60,174 nucleotides of DNA from SM23-28-2 sp964512285. Lineage in GTDB: Bacteria > Chloroflexota > Dehalococcoidia > SM23-28-2. The notes under the pieces are model-generated. The model did no database searches. It saw only the letters and a program-made list of their open reading frames with translations, and was not told the origin of the DNA. A program made the position numbers and the translations under genes. The number at the start of each line of letters is the position of its first letter. The first letter of the stretch is position 1. Of this stretch, positions 8,240 to 16,289 are shown one piece after another. The stretch spans positions 1 to 60,174 of the forward strand of contig CAZEJO010000008.1 of the NCBI GenBank assembly GCA_964512285.1. Reading direction: 5' to 3'.

Positions 8240-8758
8240 TTGCCCACAGAAGCAATAGTCGGGCTGTTTACTCTTGGAGGCGTCGCGCTCGGTTTCGCGG
8301 GCCAATGGTTCATGGAAGGGCAGCGGGTACATAGGTCAAGGGTTGGAATGGTGAAGGCGATGCTCGGCGAGCTTAGGGCAAATGCAGCCGGTGCCGTTCG
8401 CGTTCTATACGCTGGCCCTGGAAACCGGTCGATGTTGTATTCTTCGGAAACTTGGCGGGCCGCGAACTTCGAACTGGCACAGTTCATACCGGATAACACG
8501 TATGAAGACCTCCTCCTCATCTATCAGTTACTTCCCGATATCCAGAGGCTTTCCGACACACCCCGAGTCGGATGGTCTGAAGATAAGGTGGACCTTGGAG
8601 TCAAAAGCTTGCTTAAGCAATGGATAGAACGTATCAAGCGTACAATGAATGACCTGCTCAAATTGCCTGAGGCGGCAACGTTCCGTCACCAATGGCACAT
8701 TCGTCCGGTAGAAGAGGATCTAGCGCACGAAGCGAAGAATGAGGCGGAGCGATCATGA
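8240..8758 (+). CDS. Hypothetical membrane-anchored protein
   Basis: 172 residues from a TTG start with GGGGAGG 11 bases upstream. One N-terminal membrane segment (about residues 5-24, IVGLFTLGGVALGFAGQWF) is followed by a helical soluble part with no motif I recognise. Some lines of its DNA are below 50 percent GC (for example 8581-8640), well under the neighbours, which suggests recent acquisition. A short cyclase-domain remnant follows it. No function is proposed. Confidence 0.6.
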   Translation: MPTEAIVGLFTLGGVALGFAGQWFMEGQRVHRSRVGMVKAMLGELRANAAGAVRVLYAGPGNRSMLYSSETWRAANFELAQFIPDNTYEDLLLIYQLLPDIQRLSDTPRVGWSEDKVDLGVKSLLKQWIERIKRTMNDLLKLPEAATFRHQWHIRPVEEDLAHEAKNEAERS

Positions 8759-8799
8759 TGCGACAGGGCAGGTTCACAGAAGCGCCACCCGCTGTGTGT

Positions 8800-8889
8800 A
8801 CTACCATTTGAGTTCTCTTGATTGACGTGGAGGACTCGACGGCCCTGACCCAGCGGCTCGGCGAAGCCAAGGCGAGGGAGGAAGGGTGA
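8800..8889 (+). pseudogene. Remnant of a class III nucleotide cyclase domain start
   Basis: The frame ending at TGA 8887-8889 reads LLIDVEDSTALTQRLGEAKA then REEG. This matches the opening of class III adenylate/guanylate cyclase domains (FTDIEGSTALTQRLGD-like), where the Asp of the FTD/IDVE segment binds metal. It is interrupted upstream by an in-frame TGA at 8809-8811 and stops after 23 more codons, so about 150 residues of the domain are missing. The final TGA overlaps the ATG of the esterase gene (TGATG). It is read as a decayed gene end reused as leader sequence; a chance match is unlikely but not excluded. Confidence 0.55.
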
Positions 8890-9779
8890 TGGCCAGCCAG
8901 CAGCTTGAGGCGATCGTGAGGGTGTTGAGGTCGGGCCCGCCCATGATAGAGCTCAGCATCGAGGAGCAGCGTGCCACGTTCGAAAGGATGACCTCGCGGT
9001 TCCAGCCTGGGGAGGACGTACGCTGCGAGCGGCTGGATGCAGGGGGCGTTCCCGCCGAGTGGATCACCACCCCCGAAGCGGCGCACCAGCGGGTCGTCTA
9101 CTACCTCCACGGCGGTGGTTATGTGCTCGGTTCGATCAACACGCACCGCGAGATGATCTCTCGGATATCGCGGGCGGCGGGCGCAAGGGCCCTCGCCATC
9201 GACTACCGGCTGGCGCCGGAAAACCCGTTCCCCGCCGCAGTTGAAGACTGCACGGCTGCCTACCGCTGGCTGCTCTCCACAGGGGTGGATCCTGCCCGGC
9301 TGGTGATCGCCGGTGACTCTGCGGGTGGGGGATTAACGGTGGCCACCCTCGTGGCACTACGGGATGCGGGAGAGTCGCTGCCGGCGGCGGCGGTGTGCCT
9401 TTCGCCCTGGGTTGACCTGGAATGCTTTGGAGAATCCATGACTACCAAAGCCGAGGTAGACCCGCTGGTGCAGCGGGATGCCGGCGTCCGGTGGGCGAAT
9501 GCTTATCTTGGAGACACTCACCCCCACACACCCTTAGCGGCTCCTCTTCACGCTGACCTTACGGGGCTGCCCCCCCTGCTCATCCAGGTGGGCACAGAGG
9601 AGGCGCTGCTAGATGACTCCACTCGCCTCGCCGAGCGGGCAAAGTCGGCTGGTGTGGACGTGGCGCTCGAGGTCTGGGACGGTATGATCCACGTCTGGCA
9701 TTTCTTTGCCGAAATGCTGCCGGAGGGTCAGCAGGCTATCGACCGCATCGGCGAGTTCGTTCGGAAGCACACGGGCTGA
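8889..9779 (+). CDS. Alpha/beta hydrolase fold-3 esterase (hormone-sensitive lipase family)
   Basis: 296 residues. HGGGYVLGS is the HSL-family oxyanion motif, GDSAGGGL holds the nucleophilic serine, and the acid and His are expected in the C-terminal EALLDDS and MIHVWHFF segments. YRLAPENPFPAAVED between them is also typical. It would hydrolyse short-chain esters in the cytoplasm; no signal peptide is present. ATG 8889 is preferred over the overlapping GTG 8886 because GAGGGAGGAAGG lies just upstream. It overlaps the cyclase remnant by one base. Confidence 0.87.
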   Translation: MASQQLEAIVRVLRSGPPMIELSIEEQRATFERMTSRFQPGEDVRCERLDAGGVPAEWITTPEAAHQRVVYYLHGGGYVLGSINTHREMISRISRAAGARALAIDYRLAPENPFPAAVEDCTAAYRWLLSTGVDPARLVIAGDSAGGGLTVATLVALRDAGESLPAAAVCLSPWVDLECFGESMTTKAEVDPLVQRDAGVRWANAYLGDTHPHTPLAAPLHADLTGLPPLLIQVGTEEALLDDSTRLAERAKSAGVDVALEVWDGMIHVWHFFAEMLPEGQQAIDRIGEFVRKHTG

Positions 9780-9858
9780 GCCTTCGAGCAGCCGGTGCGG
9801 CGGGAAGGCCGGCGCTTTCTGCTGAGCGGCTAGAGGCTCCTGTCGTGCAGGTCCGCTG

Positions 9859-10353
9859 CTAGCCCGGCATCGTTCCCCTGAGCATGGAAATGTTCTGGTC
9901 GCCCAGGGGGGCGATCAGTTCGAAAATGATTCCGCCAGGCTGGCGGGTATCCAGGTAGGCGTAAGCCTGGCCAAACGGGTCCTTTTGAAGCACCTGCAAT
10001 CCCATGGCTTCGGCCTGCGCCAGCTTGGCTGCGAAATCCTTGACAAAGAAGCCCAGGTGGTGGAGGCCCTCCCCGTGCTCACGCAGGAACTCAAGGTGCA
10101 CGCTGTCGCCTTCGAGGATCTGGATCAGTTCGATCTCGACCTGGCCGACGGTGGCAAAGGCTAGCCGGGCCTTGATGTACTTCTCCTCGCCGCGGTCCCA
10201 GACATTGGGCGCTCCCACCTCCCTTATATCCCACGGACCCATCCCGAAGGCGGACTCGTAAAAGGCTATGGCGCGGTCAATGTCTTCCACCACCACGCCT
10301 ATTTGGCCCACGGCGGGCAACTGGAGCTGCTGCTTGATATCGTCTGCTGTCAT
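9859..10353 (-). CDS. VOC family protein (glyoxalase / methylmalonyl-CoA epimerase-like)
   Basis: 164 residues. VGQIGVVVEDIDRAIAFYES is the classical start of a vicinal-oxygen-chelate module, with a second module that contains LHHLGFFVKDF. His in the second module and Glu in VEIELIQ and FELIAP are candidate metal ligands. The length and the LHHLGFFV segment resemble methylmalonyl-CoA epimerases and related lyases, but the substrate is open. ATG 10353 follows GAGAGG; an adjacent in-frame GTG lies just before it. It is 36 bp downstream of the LLM-type oxidoreductase on the same strand, so the two are probably co-transcribed. Confidence 0.75.
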   Translation of the reverse strand: MTADDIKQQLQLPAVGQIGVVVEDIDRAIAFYESAFGMGPWDIREVGAPNVWDRGEEKYIKARLAFATVGQVEIELIQILEGDSVHLEFLREHGEGLHHLGFFVKDFAAKLAQAEAMGLQVLQKDPFGQAYAYLDTRQPGGIIFELIAPLGDQNISMLRGTMPG

Positions 10354-10389
10354 CACAAACCTCTCGTTTCTTCGTGCCCGCCAACGGTC

Positions 10390-11232
10390 TCAGGCGAAGC
10401 TCTTCGCCACCTCTGCATACCTATCCAGGAAGGGGAGAACCCTGTCTGCCGGCGCGGGTGGAAGCCAGAAGACGCAGCGCTCCACTCCCAGCTCGACGTA
10501 GTGCTGGATGACCTCGGGCCGGGAAGCCGCGCCGAAGACGGTGACCGGGATTGGCCCGCGACCGGCCTCGGCGGCCAGGCTGTTGAGCTCGGCGATGCAG
10601 TCGGATAGGGGCCTCTTAAGGACCACGGGGATGGGCATCCAGCCGTCGCTGTACTCCACCACCCGCTTAAGGGCGTGGGGCCCGTCGCCGCCCACGAAAA
10701 TCGGCGGGTGAGGCTTCTGGACGGGTTTCGGCCATGACCAGATGGGGTCGAAGTTGACGAAGCGGCCGTGGAACTCGGCCTCGTCCTGGGTCCAGATGGT
10801 CTTCATGGCCAGGATCTGCTCCCGCATCAGCTTCCAGCGCTGGGGCGGGTTGGTGCCGTGGTTCTCCATCTCTTCCAGGTTCCAGCCGGCGCCGATGCCG
10901 AACAGGAGCCGCCCGCGGGAGATGAAGTCCAGGCTGGCGACCTCCTTCGCGAGGGTGATGGTGTCGCGCTCGATCATCAGACAGACCCCCGTGCCGACCA
11001 GGAGGTGCTCTGTGGCCGTGGCGGCGGCGCTAAGGGCTACGAAGGGGTCCAGGCTGTGGGAGTATTCCTGGGGCAGCTCACCGCCGCCCGGCCATGGGGT
11101 TCGCCGGCTGGTGGGGATATGGGTGTGCTCTGGGAAGAAGAGCGACTCGAAGCCGCGCTCCTCCGCGGCCTTAGCGAGTTCTGCTGGACCAATGGAGTAG
11201 TCGGTGGGGAAAATTGTGACGCCGAACTTCAT
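10390..11232 (-). CDS. LLM class oxidoreductase, probably F420-dependent
   Basis: 280 residues of the luciferase-like monooxygenase TIM barrel. MKFGVTIFPTDYSIGPAELA is followed by FESLFFPEHTHIP, LLVGTGVCL, RLLFGIGAGWN and PIFVGGDG, the series of turns that binds flavin or F420 in this family. The EHTHIP stretch and overall form match the F420-dependent subfamily more than FMN-type monooxygenases, but motifs cannot settle this. It is the first gene of a two-gene minus-strand operon with the VOC protein. The upstream gap carries the tRNA-derived scar. Confidence 0.85.
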   Translation of the reverse strand: MKFGVTIFPTDYSIGPAELAKAAEERGFESLFFPEHTHIPTSRRTPWPGGGELPQEYSHSLDPFVALSAAATATEHLLVGTGVCLMIERDTITLAKEVASLDFISRGRLLFGIGAGWNLEEMENHGTNPPQRWKLMREQILAMKTIWTQDEAEFHGRFVNFDPIWSWPKPVQKPHPPIFVGGDGPHALKRVVEYSDGWMPIPVVLKRPLSDCIAELNSLAAEAGRGPIPVTVFGAASRPEVIQHYVELGVERCVFWLPPAPADRVLPFLDRYAEVAKSFA

Positions 11233-11376
11233 AGGCTTCCTCCTGGTCTGATGAAGGGCAATGCGTGCGGGAGAAAGGTGACGCTCGCTGAGGGCACAAG
11301 GGGATGGGTCGGGCGACGGGGCTCTAATCTAGGGCTCTCTACCTGGAAAGCAAGCATTCTTGGTCTGCACGATCTG

Positions 11377-11398
11377 AAACGACACCAGCGTGTCGTTT
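11377..11398. repeat. Perfect 9-bp inverted repeat, AAACGACAC-cagc-GTGTCGTTT
   Basis: Nine perfect pairs with a four-base loop. T-rich sequence flanks it on the plus strand, but no gene ends here, so a regulator operator is at least as likely as a terminator. Confidence 0.6.
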
Positions 11399-11416
11399 TC
11401 GCATCCGGAATCTGGA

Positions 11417-11457
11417 TGGCCGGGTGGGATTCGAACCGACGACTCGCGGATCAAAAG
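11417..11457 (-). other. tRNA 3'-half remnant, likely integrase attachment site
   Basis: Read on the minus strand, the 41 nt go from a CTTTTGA anticodon loop with the 3' half of its stem (TCCGC), through a T-arm (GGTTCGAATCC) to a 3' acceptor strand ending CCGGCCA. The 5' half of the tRNA is absent: the bases before the loop (TGCTA) do not pair with TCCGC, and no 5' acceptor strand is found upstream. Homology starting in the anticodon loop and running to the 3' end is the usual extent of a tyrosine-recombinase att site in a tRNA gene. No integrase is in the window. Confidence 0.6.
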
Positions 11458-11702
11458 TAGCAGACTTACGCCTTATTGTTAAGGCCCTAGATTGGAGATC
11501 TTCACAGAACCTTCAGGGAAACGTTGGGTGACTGGGGAGGAAATGGGCATATACTTGGCGGGCTATGCCAGCGCAAGCCGCTGGCCTGCCAGGTATCGAA
11601 AAATCGATTGCCAACGATTGCTCTAGGCTTGACAGGCAATCATGAGAGTCGTAGCGTGTTATAGATCGAAGATTTCGCGCACGAGAGGGAAAGGAGGACC
11701 TT

Positions 11703-12992
11703 GTGTTTCACAGCAAGAGGTCGTATCTGCTACTCATCTTGTTCGCAATCACTGCCTTCGTGGGCCTGGGCTTTGTCGCGTGCGGCGATGATGGGGAGGA
11801 AGGCCCGCAGATCGGAAGCGTCGACGTCCTGGGCCTCTGGGGCGACGAAGAGCTCGTCTCCTTCGAGGCGATGGTTGCCCCTTGGGAGACGGACACAGGC
11901 GGCGACATGGCGTTCACCGGCACGCGGGACATCACCACCGTCCTCGCCACCCGGGTTGAGGGCGGCAACCCGCCCGATGTCGCCATCCCGGCGGAGGTAG
12001 GACGGTTTCAGCAGTTCGCTCGGGAAGGTAAGCTGACACCTCTCTCTGCCTGTAAGGGGCTGGAGGAGACGGTAAAGGCCAACTACCCTCAGGGGTTCAT
12101 CGACCTGGGCACCGTGGACGGCGTCCTGTACGGTTTCTTCATGAAGGCCGATACCAAGGGGACGATCTGGTACAATCCCAAGTTCTTCGCTGACAACGGC
12201 TACGAGCCGCTCACGGCCAGCAGCACCTGGGACGACCTCATCGCCCTTTCCGACCAGATCCTGGCGGACGGCACTCCGCCCTGGTCCATCGGTGTCGAGA
12301 GTGGTGAGGCCAGCGGCTGGCCCGGCACCGACTGGATTCAGCAGATCCTCCTGAACGAGGCCGGCGGCGACGTCTACGACGGCGTCATCGACGGCTCCGT
12401 CCCCTTCACGGATGCGAAGGTCAAGGATGCCTGGGAGAAGTTCGGCGAGATCGCGCTCACCGAGGGTTACACGGTGCAAGGGGGCGCCGAGGGGATCAAC
12501 GCCACGAACTTCGTAAACTCCAGCTACCCGCCCTTCGAGAGCCCGCCTACGGCGGCCATGGTCTACCTGGGCGGCTTCGCCTCCGGCTTCATCACCGATC
12601 AGTTCCCGGACGCTGTCGCTGGTGAAGACTTCGATTTCTTCCCGTTCCCTGGTGGTGGGGTCACCGGCGGTGCCAACATTGTCTACGCCTTCAACGGCGA
12701 TGAGACGACCTGCTCCTTCCTCAACTACCTGGCCAGCGCTGAGGCCCAGGCGATCTGGGTGAACAGGGGCGGCTTCACCTCCGTGAACAGCCAGGTGAGC
12801 CTGGATTCCTACCCTGACGCTGTGGCGCGTGCCCAGGCGGAGCAGCTCGCTACTGCCGAGCTCTTCCGCTTCGACCTGGACGACGCCATCGGCGGGGCGA
12901 TCCAGTTGGCGGAATTCGACGGCGTCACTCAGTACCTGGCGAACCCGGGCGACTTGGACGACATCCTGTCGGATATCGAGGCATCTCGGTAG
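11703..12992 (+). CDS. Sugar ABC transporter substrate-binding lipoprotein
   Basis: 429 residues from GTG 11703, behind AAAGGAGGACC. The signal peptide ends in a lipobox (GLGFVAC, Cys at about residue 27), so the mature protein is lipid-anchored outside the membrane. The body is a family-1 solute-binding protein: GTRDITTVLATRVEGGNPPD, then VDGVLYGFFMKADTKGTIWY and a late TCSFLNYLASAEAQA. This pattern is closest to alpha-glucoside binders of the AglE kind, but the sugar is not established. Two permeases and an ATPase follow. Confidence 0.87.
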   Translation: MFHSKRSYLLLILFAITAFVGLGFVACGDDGEEGPQIGSVDVLGLWGDEELVSFEAMVAPWETDTGGDMAFTGTRDITTVLATRVEGGNPPDVAIPAEVGRFQQFAREGKLTPLSACKGLEETVKANYPQGFIDLGTVDGVLYGFFMKADTKGTIWYNPKFFADNGYEPLTASSTWDDLIALSDQILADGTPPWSIGVESGEASGWPGTDWIQQILLNEAGGDVYDGVIDGSVPFTDAKVKDAWEKFGEIALTEGYTVQGGAEGINATNFVNSSYPPFESPPTAAMVYLGGFASGFITDQFPDAVAGEDFDFFPFPGGGVTGGANIVYAFNGDETTCSFLNYLASAEAQAIWVNRGGFTSVNSQVSLDSYPDAVARAQAEQLATAELFRFDLDDAIGGAIQLAEFDGVTQYLANPGDLDDILSDIEASR

Positions 12993-13076
12993 CAGGGCAT
13001 ATCGCGCTCAAGTAACGCGGCGGGGTGGCCTCCGTCGGGCAGAGGCTTGCCCCGCCGCACACGAGCGAGCCGATAG

Positions 13077-14006
13077 ATGGTCGGACGGCGGTGGTGGACC
13101 CCTTGGCTCTGGCTAGCGCCGGCGCTGGTCTTGCTGGGCGTATTTCTCGTCTATCCCGTCGTTGATACCATCCGCCGGAGCTTCCTAGATGAGCGATCGA
13201 AGAACTTCGTCGGGTTCGACAACTACCAGTTCATCATCGATAATCCGCAGCCCCTGGTGAGCGACACCCACTCGGCCCTCCTGAACAACGTCATGTGGCT
13301 CACTCTGTTCACCGTCATCACCGTCTGCCTGGGTCTCATCCTTGCCGTCCTCACCGGACGGGTGCGCTACGAGGCGGTGGCGAAATCGACCATCTTCATT
13401 CCCATGGCCGTCTCCTTCGTCGCCGCTTCTGTTATCTGGCGCTTCATGTACGAGTTCAACACCGAGATCGGCACCGTGAACGCGACGGTCACGTCACTGG
13501 GTGGCGAGCCGACCGCTTGGCTGCAGGACACCGGCGCGCCCCAGACCTGGTTGACCCAGCGAGGGCCGGACACGTTGCCGCAGCCAATTCAGATCAATAA
13601 CCTGGCCCTGATCCTGGTGGGCGTCTGGATGTGGACGGGTTTCGCGATGGTGGTTCTGTCCGCCGGGCTCAAGGGGATCTCTACGGAGGTTCTGGAGGCG
13701 GCCCGCGTGGACGGGGCGAACGAGTGGCAGATCTTCCGGCGGATCATCGTCCCCATTCTCTCGCCGACCATCGTGGTGGTCGCCACCACCCTGGTGATTC
13801 AGGGTCTCAAGAAGTTCGACCTGGTCTGGGTAATGACGGGGGGCCGCTTCAAAACGGACGTGGTGGCCACCCTGTTCTACAAGGAGGCGTTCCGCATCGG
13901 CGACTTCGGGGTGGGTGCCGCCCTGGCGGTGGTTCTCCTTCTCTGGGTGTTGCCGGTCATGGTTATTGGCATCCGGCGGTTTCAGTTCCAGGAGGAGACC
14001 CGCTAG
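13077..14006 (+). CDS. Sugar ABC transporter permease 1 (MalF/AglF type)
   Basis: 309 residues with about six membrane spans. The first lies at 8-30 (LAPALVLLGVFLVYPVVDTI). The EAA loop that contacts the ATPase is EAARVDGANEWQIFRRIIVP (residues about 205-224). A periplasmic insert near 130-170 (GGEPTAWLQD) is typical of the AglF-like subgroup. It ends in TAG overlapping the GTG of the second permease. The ribosome binding site before ATG 13077 is weak (GAGCGAG), so expression may lean on the upstream gene. Confidence 0.88.
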   Translation: MVGRRWWTPWLWLAPALVLLGVFLVYPVVDTIRRSFLDERSKNFVGFDNYQFIIDNPQPLVSDTHSALLNNVMWLTLFTVITVCLGLILAVLTGRVRYEAVAKSTIFIPMAVSFVAASVIWRFMYEFNTEIGTVNATVTSLGGEPTAWLQDTGAPQTWLTQRGPDTLPQPIQINNLALILVGVWMWTGFAMVVLSAGLKGISTEVLEAARVDGANEWQIFRRIIVPILSPTIVVVATTLVIQGLKKFDLVWVMTGGRFKTDVVATLFYKEAFRIGDFGVGAALAVVLLLWVLPVMVIGIRRFQFQEETR

Positions 14007-14950
14007 TGGCGAGGCGAAACCCCTCGACGACGGCAGTGGCGGCTTCGTCGCCGTTCACTCTCGCCCTGCAAACCGCGAGGCGTCTAGCGGGGCGGATGCC
14101 GCTCCATCTGGCCCTCATCGGCCTGATGGTTCTATGGAGCATCCCTACCATCGCTCTGCTGGTGAGTTCCTTCCGGGAGGCCACGGCAATTGCCTCCTCG
14201 GGCTGGTGGAATGCTATCAAGAATCCCTTCGCCCTGACCGTCGAGAACTACCAGACGGTGCTGGAGAAGCAGGGGATGGCCCGAGCATTTTTCAACAGCG
14301 TTATCATCACAGTGCCCAGCACCGCGCTGGTGATCCTAGTGGCCGCCTGGGCGGCCTATGCCTTCGCCTGGATGAGGTTCCCGGCGCGGAACTTGCTGTT
14401 CCTCTTGATGGTCGCCTTGCTGGTGGTGCCGGTGCAGATGACTCTCATCCCGGTGTTGCGGCTCTACACCGACCTAACCGTCGACGCTCAGCTGCCGATC
14501 CTGGGCGGGCGGGTCTTCGGCACCAGCAGCTACGTGGGCATCTGGCTGGCCCACACGGCCTACGGCCTGCCCTTCGCCATCTATCTCTTGCGCAACTTCT
14601 TCGGCTCGCTGCCGCGTGACCTCTTCGAATCGGCCTATCTGGACGGCGCATCGGATCTGAGGGTCTTCTTCCGTATCGTCCTTCCCCTATCGATGCCCGC
14701 CATCTCCGCCCTGGCGATCTTCCAGTTCCTTTGGGTTTGGAACGATCTGCTAGTAGCCCTGATCCTCCTGGGGGATCCTGACCTTGCGCCCATGACGCTG
14801 AAGATCTCGAATCTAGTCAGCTCCTTCGGAACCAACTATCAGGTGCTCACGTCGGCCGCCTTCATCTCCATGGCGCTGCCGCTGGTCATCTTCTTCGCCC
14901 TGCAACGCTACTTCGTGCAGGGGATCCTGGCCGGCGCCGTCAAGGGGTAG
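14006..14950 (+). CDS. Sugar ABC transporter permease 2 (MalG/AglG type)
   Basis: 314 residues from GTG 14006, which overlaps the stop of permease 1 (TAGTG) and follows GGAGGAG; the open frame upstream is only a shadow of permease 1. A first span near 33-57 (LIGLMVLWSIPTIALLVSSF), a large extracytoplasmic loop, and the EAA-type loop ESAYLDGASDLRVFFRIVLP (about 208-227) identify a MalG-family subunit. The end FALQRYFVQGILAGAVKG is the conserved family C-terminus. Confidence 0.9.
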   Translation: MARRNPSTTAVAASSPFTLALQTARRLAGRMPLHLALIGLMVLWSIPTIALLVSSFREATAIASSGWWNAIKNPFALTVENYQTVLEKQGMARAFFNSVIITVPSTALVILVAAWAAYAFAWMRFPARNLLFLLMVALLVVPVQMTLIPVLRLYTDLTVDAQLPILGGRVFGTSSYVGIWLAHTAYGLPFAIYLLRNFFGSLPRDLFESAYLDGASDLRVFFRIVLPLSMPAISALAIFQFLWVWNDLLVALILLGDPDLAPMTLKISNLVSSFGTNYQVLTSAAFISMALPLVIFFALQRYFVQGILAGAVKG

Positions 14951-15003
14951 AGCGCCTTCAGACGGGCGGCGATGATACAATGTTTTGGGAGTGAAAACGG
15001 GCG

Positions 15004-16119
15004 ATGGCAACGGTAACCTACGACCACGTGACGAAGCGGTTCGATACCGTCCTCGCGGTCAACGATTTCAACCTGGAGATCTCCGACAAGGAGTTTCTGG
15101 TACTGGTAGGCCCTTCCGGCTGCGGCAAGTCCACCGCCCTGCGGCTGCTGGCCGGCCTGGAAGAGATCACTGAGGGCAAGATCTACATCGGTGACCGGCT
15201 GGTCAACCACGTCCCTGCGAAGGACCGGGACATCGCTATGGTCTTCCAGTCCTACGCCCTCTATCCTCACATGTCCGTGCACGACAACATGGCCTTCGGC
15301 CTGACGTTGCGGAAGGTCCCCAAGGAGGAGATCGGCCGTCGGGTGCGTGAGGCGGCGCAGGTTCTGGGCATCGAGGATCTGCTCAAGCGGAAGCCGAGGC
15401 AGCTATCGGGCGGCCAGCGGCAGCGCGTGGCCCTGGGCCGGGCCATCGTGCGCGACCCGGCGGCGTTCCTTCTGGACGAACCCCTTTCGAACCTGGACGC
15501 CAAGCTGAGGGTGCAGACCCGGGCTGAGCTGAGCAAGCTCCACCAGCGGCTGGGCACCACCTTCATCTACGTTACCCATGACCAGGTGGAGGCTATGACC
15601 ATGGCCACGCGAATCGCCGTGATGAAGGATGGGTTGCTCCAGCAGGTGGGAGCGCCGCAGGAGCTGTACGACCGGCCCAGCAACGTTTTCGTCGCCGGCT
15701 TCATCGGGAGCCCGGCTATGAACTTCTTCCAGGCGAGGGTGAAGGGCCAGCGGGAGGAGATGCACCTGGACATCGACAGCTTTCAGGTGCCGGTCCCAGC
15801 TTCCTGGGTGGACGACCTCCTCCCCTACGCGGGGAAAGAGGTCATCTTCGGCATGCGGCCGGAGAACATCTGTGACCCAGACTGCCAGCCCCCAAGCACC
15901 GACGCGGCGCCAGTGACGGCTATGGTGGATGTCACCGAGGTCATGGGGAGCGAGGTCTTCCTTCACCTGATGGCGGACGGCAAGCCGTTCATGGCGCGAG
16001 TGGATCCCCGGACCAAGGCGCGTCCCGGTCAGGAGATACGGGTTGAATTCGATATGGCCCGGATGCACGTCTTCGCCTCGGAGACGGAGGAGGCCATCGG
16101 CTTAAGGGAGATGCGGTAG
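15004..16119 (+). CDS. Sugar ABC transporter ATPase (MalK/UgpC type)
   Basis: 371 residues. Walker A GPSGCGKST (about 38-46), signature LSGGQRQRVALGRAI (about 135-149), Walker B AFLLDEPLSNLDAKLR and switch His THDQVEAM are all intact. The C-terminal 130 residues form the OB/TOBE regulatory domain of MalK-like ATPases (GMRPENI). With the binding protein and two permeases this completes a carbohydrate importer. A short gap (53 bp) follows permease 2. MalK-like ATPases may also serve other importers. Confidence 0.92.
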   Translation: MATVTYDHVTKRFDTVLAVNDFNLEISDKEFLVLVGPSGCGKSTALRLLAGLEEITEGKIYIGDRLVNHVPAKDRDIAMVFQSYALYPHMSVHDNMAFGLTLRKVPKEEIGRRVREAAQVLGIEDLLKRKPRQLSGGQRQRVALGRAIVRDPAAFLLDEPLSNLDAKLRVQTRAELSKLHQRLGTTFIYVTHDQVEAMTMATRIAVMKDGLLQQVGAPQELYDRPSNVFVAGFIGSPAMNFFQARVKGQREEMHLDIDSFQVPVPASWVDDLLPYAGKEVIFGMRPENICDPDCQPPSTDAAPVTAMVDVTEVMGSEVFLHLMADGKPFMARVDPRTKARPGQEIRVEFDMARMHVFASETEEAIGLREMR

Positions 16120-16155
16120 CCGTCTGCATGTGGACGACAGCGCACAAGGCGTCGT

Positions 16156-16199
16156 GGGGCGCCAATGTTCGAGTCGTATCTCCGCAGGTCAAGCAGCCA
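16156..16199 (+). repeat. Dispersed 44-bp element, copy 1
   Basis: Aligned without gaps to 27742-27785, 32 of 44 bases match by hand count, with two solid blocks at the same offset: GGGGYGCCAAT at the start and CGCAGGTCAAGC at positions 28-39. No function is recognised. Confidence 0.4.
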
Positions 16200-16289
16200 G
16201 TCACTCGTAATCAAGAGGCTGGAAGCTGGCTGGCGACGCCCTGTTTCGGCTGCTGAGGGGCGCGGCGGCGCTGAGTCGAAGGAGGCACC

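Larger units (their letters stand above)
11233..11702. other. 470-bp gap with hairpin, tRNA-derived fragment and repeat cluster
   Basis: No gene is seen. It contains a perfect hairpin (11377-11398), a tRNA 3'-half remnant (11417-11457), and near the ABC operon a cluster of CGATTGC repeats (11605-11611 and 11615-11621) facing an inverted GGCAATC (11635-11641) around a TTGACA (11629-11634). That cluster could be a sugar-operon operator, but no good -10 lies 17 bp beyond the TTGACA. Confidence 0.5.

Noticed and set aside
11377..11398. Rho-independent terminator
   Set aside because: No gene ends nearby on either strand, so it is listed as an inverted repeat.
11403..11457. Intact tRNA gene
   Set aside because: Only the 3' half is present and the anticodon stem cannot pair, so it is reported as a remnant. 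Its T-stem also has one mismatch.
13631..14005. N-terminal extension of permease 2 inside permease 1
   Set aside because: The extension is an out-of-frame reading of permease 1, and GTG 14006 has a good ribosome binding site.
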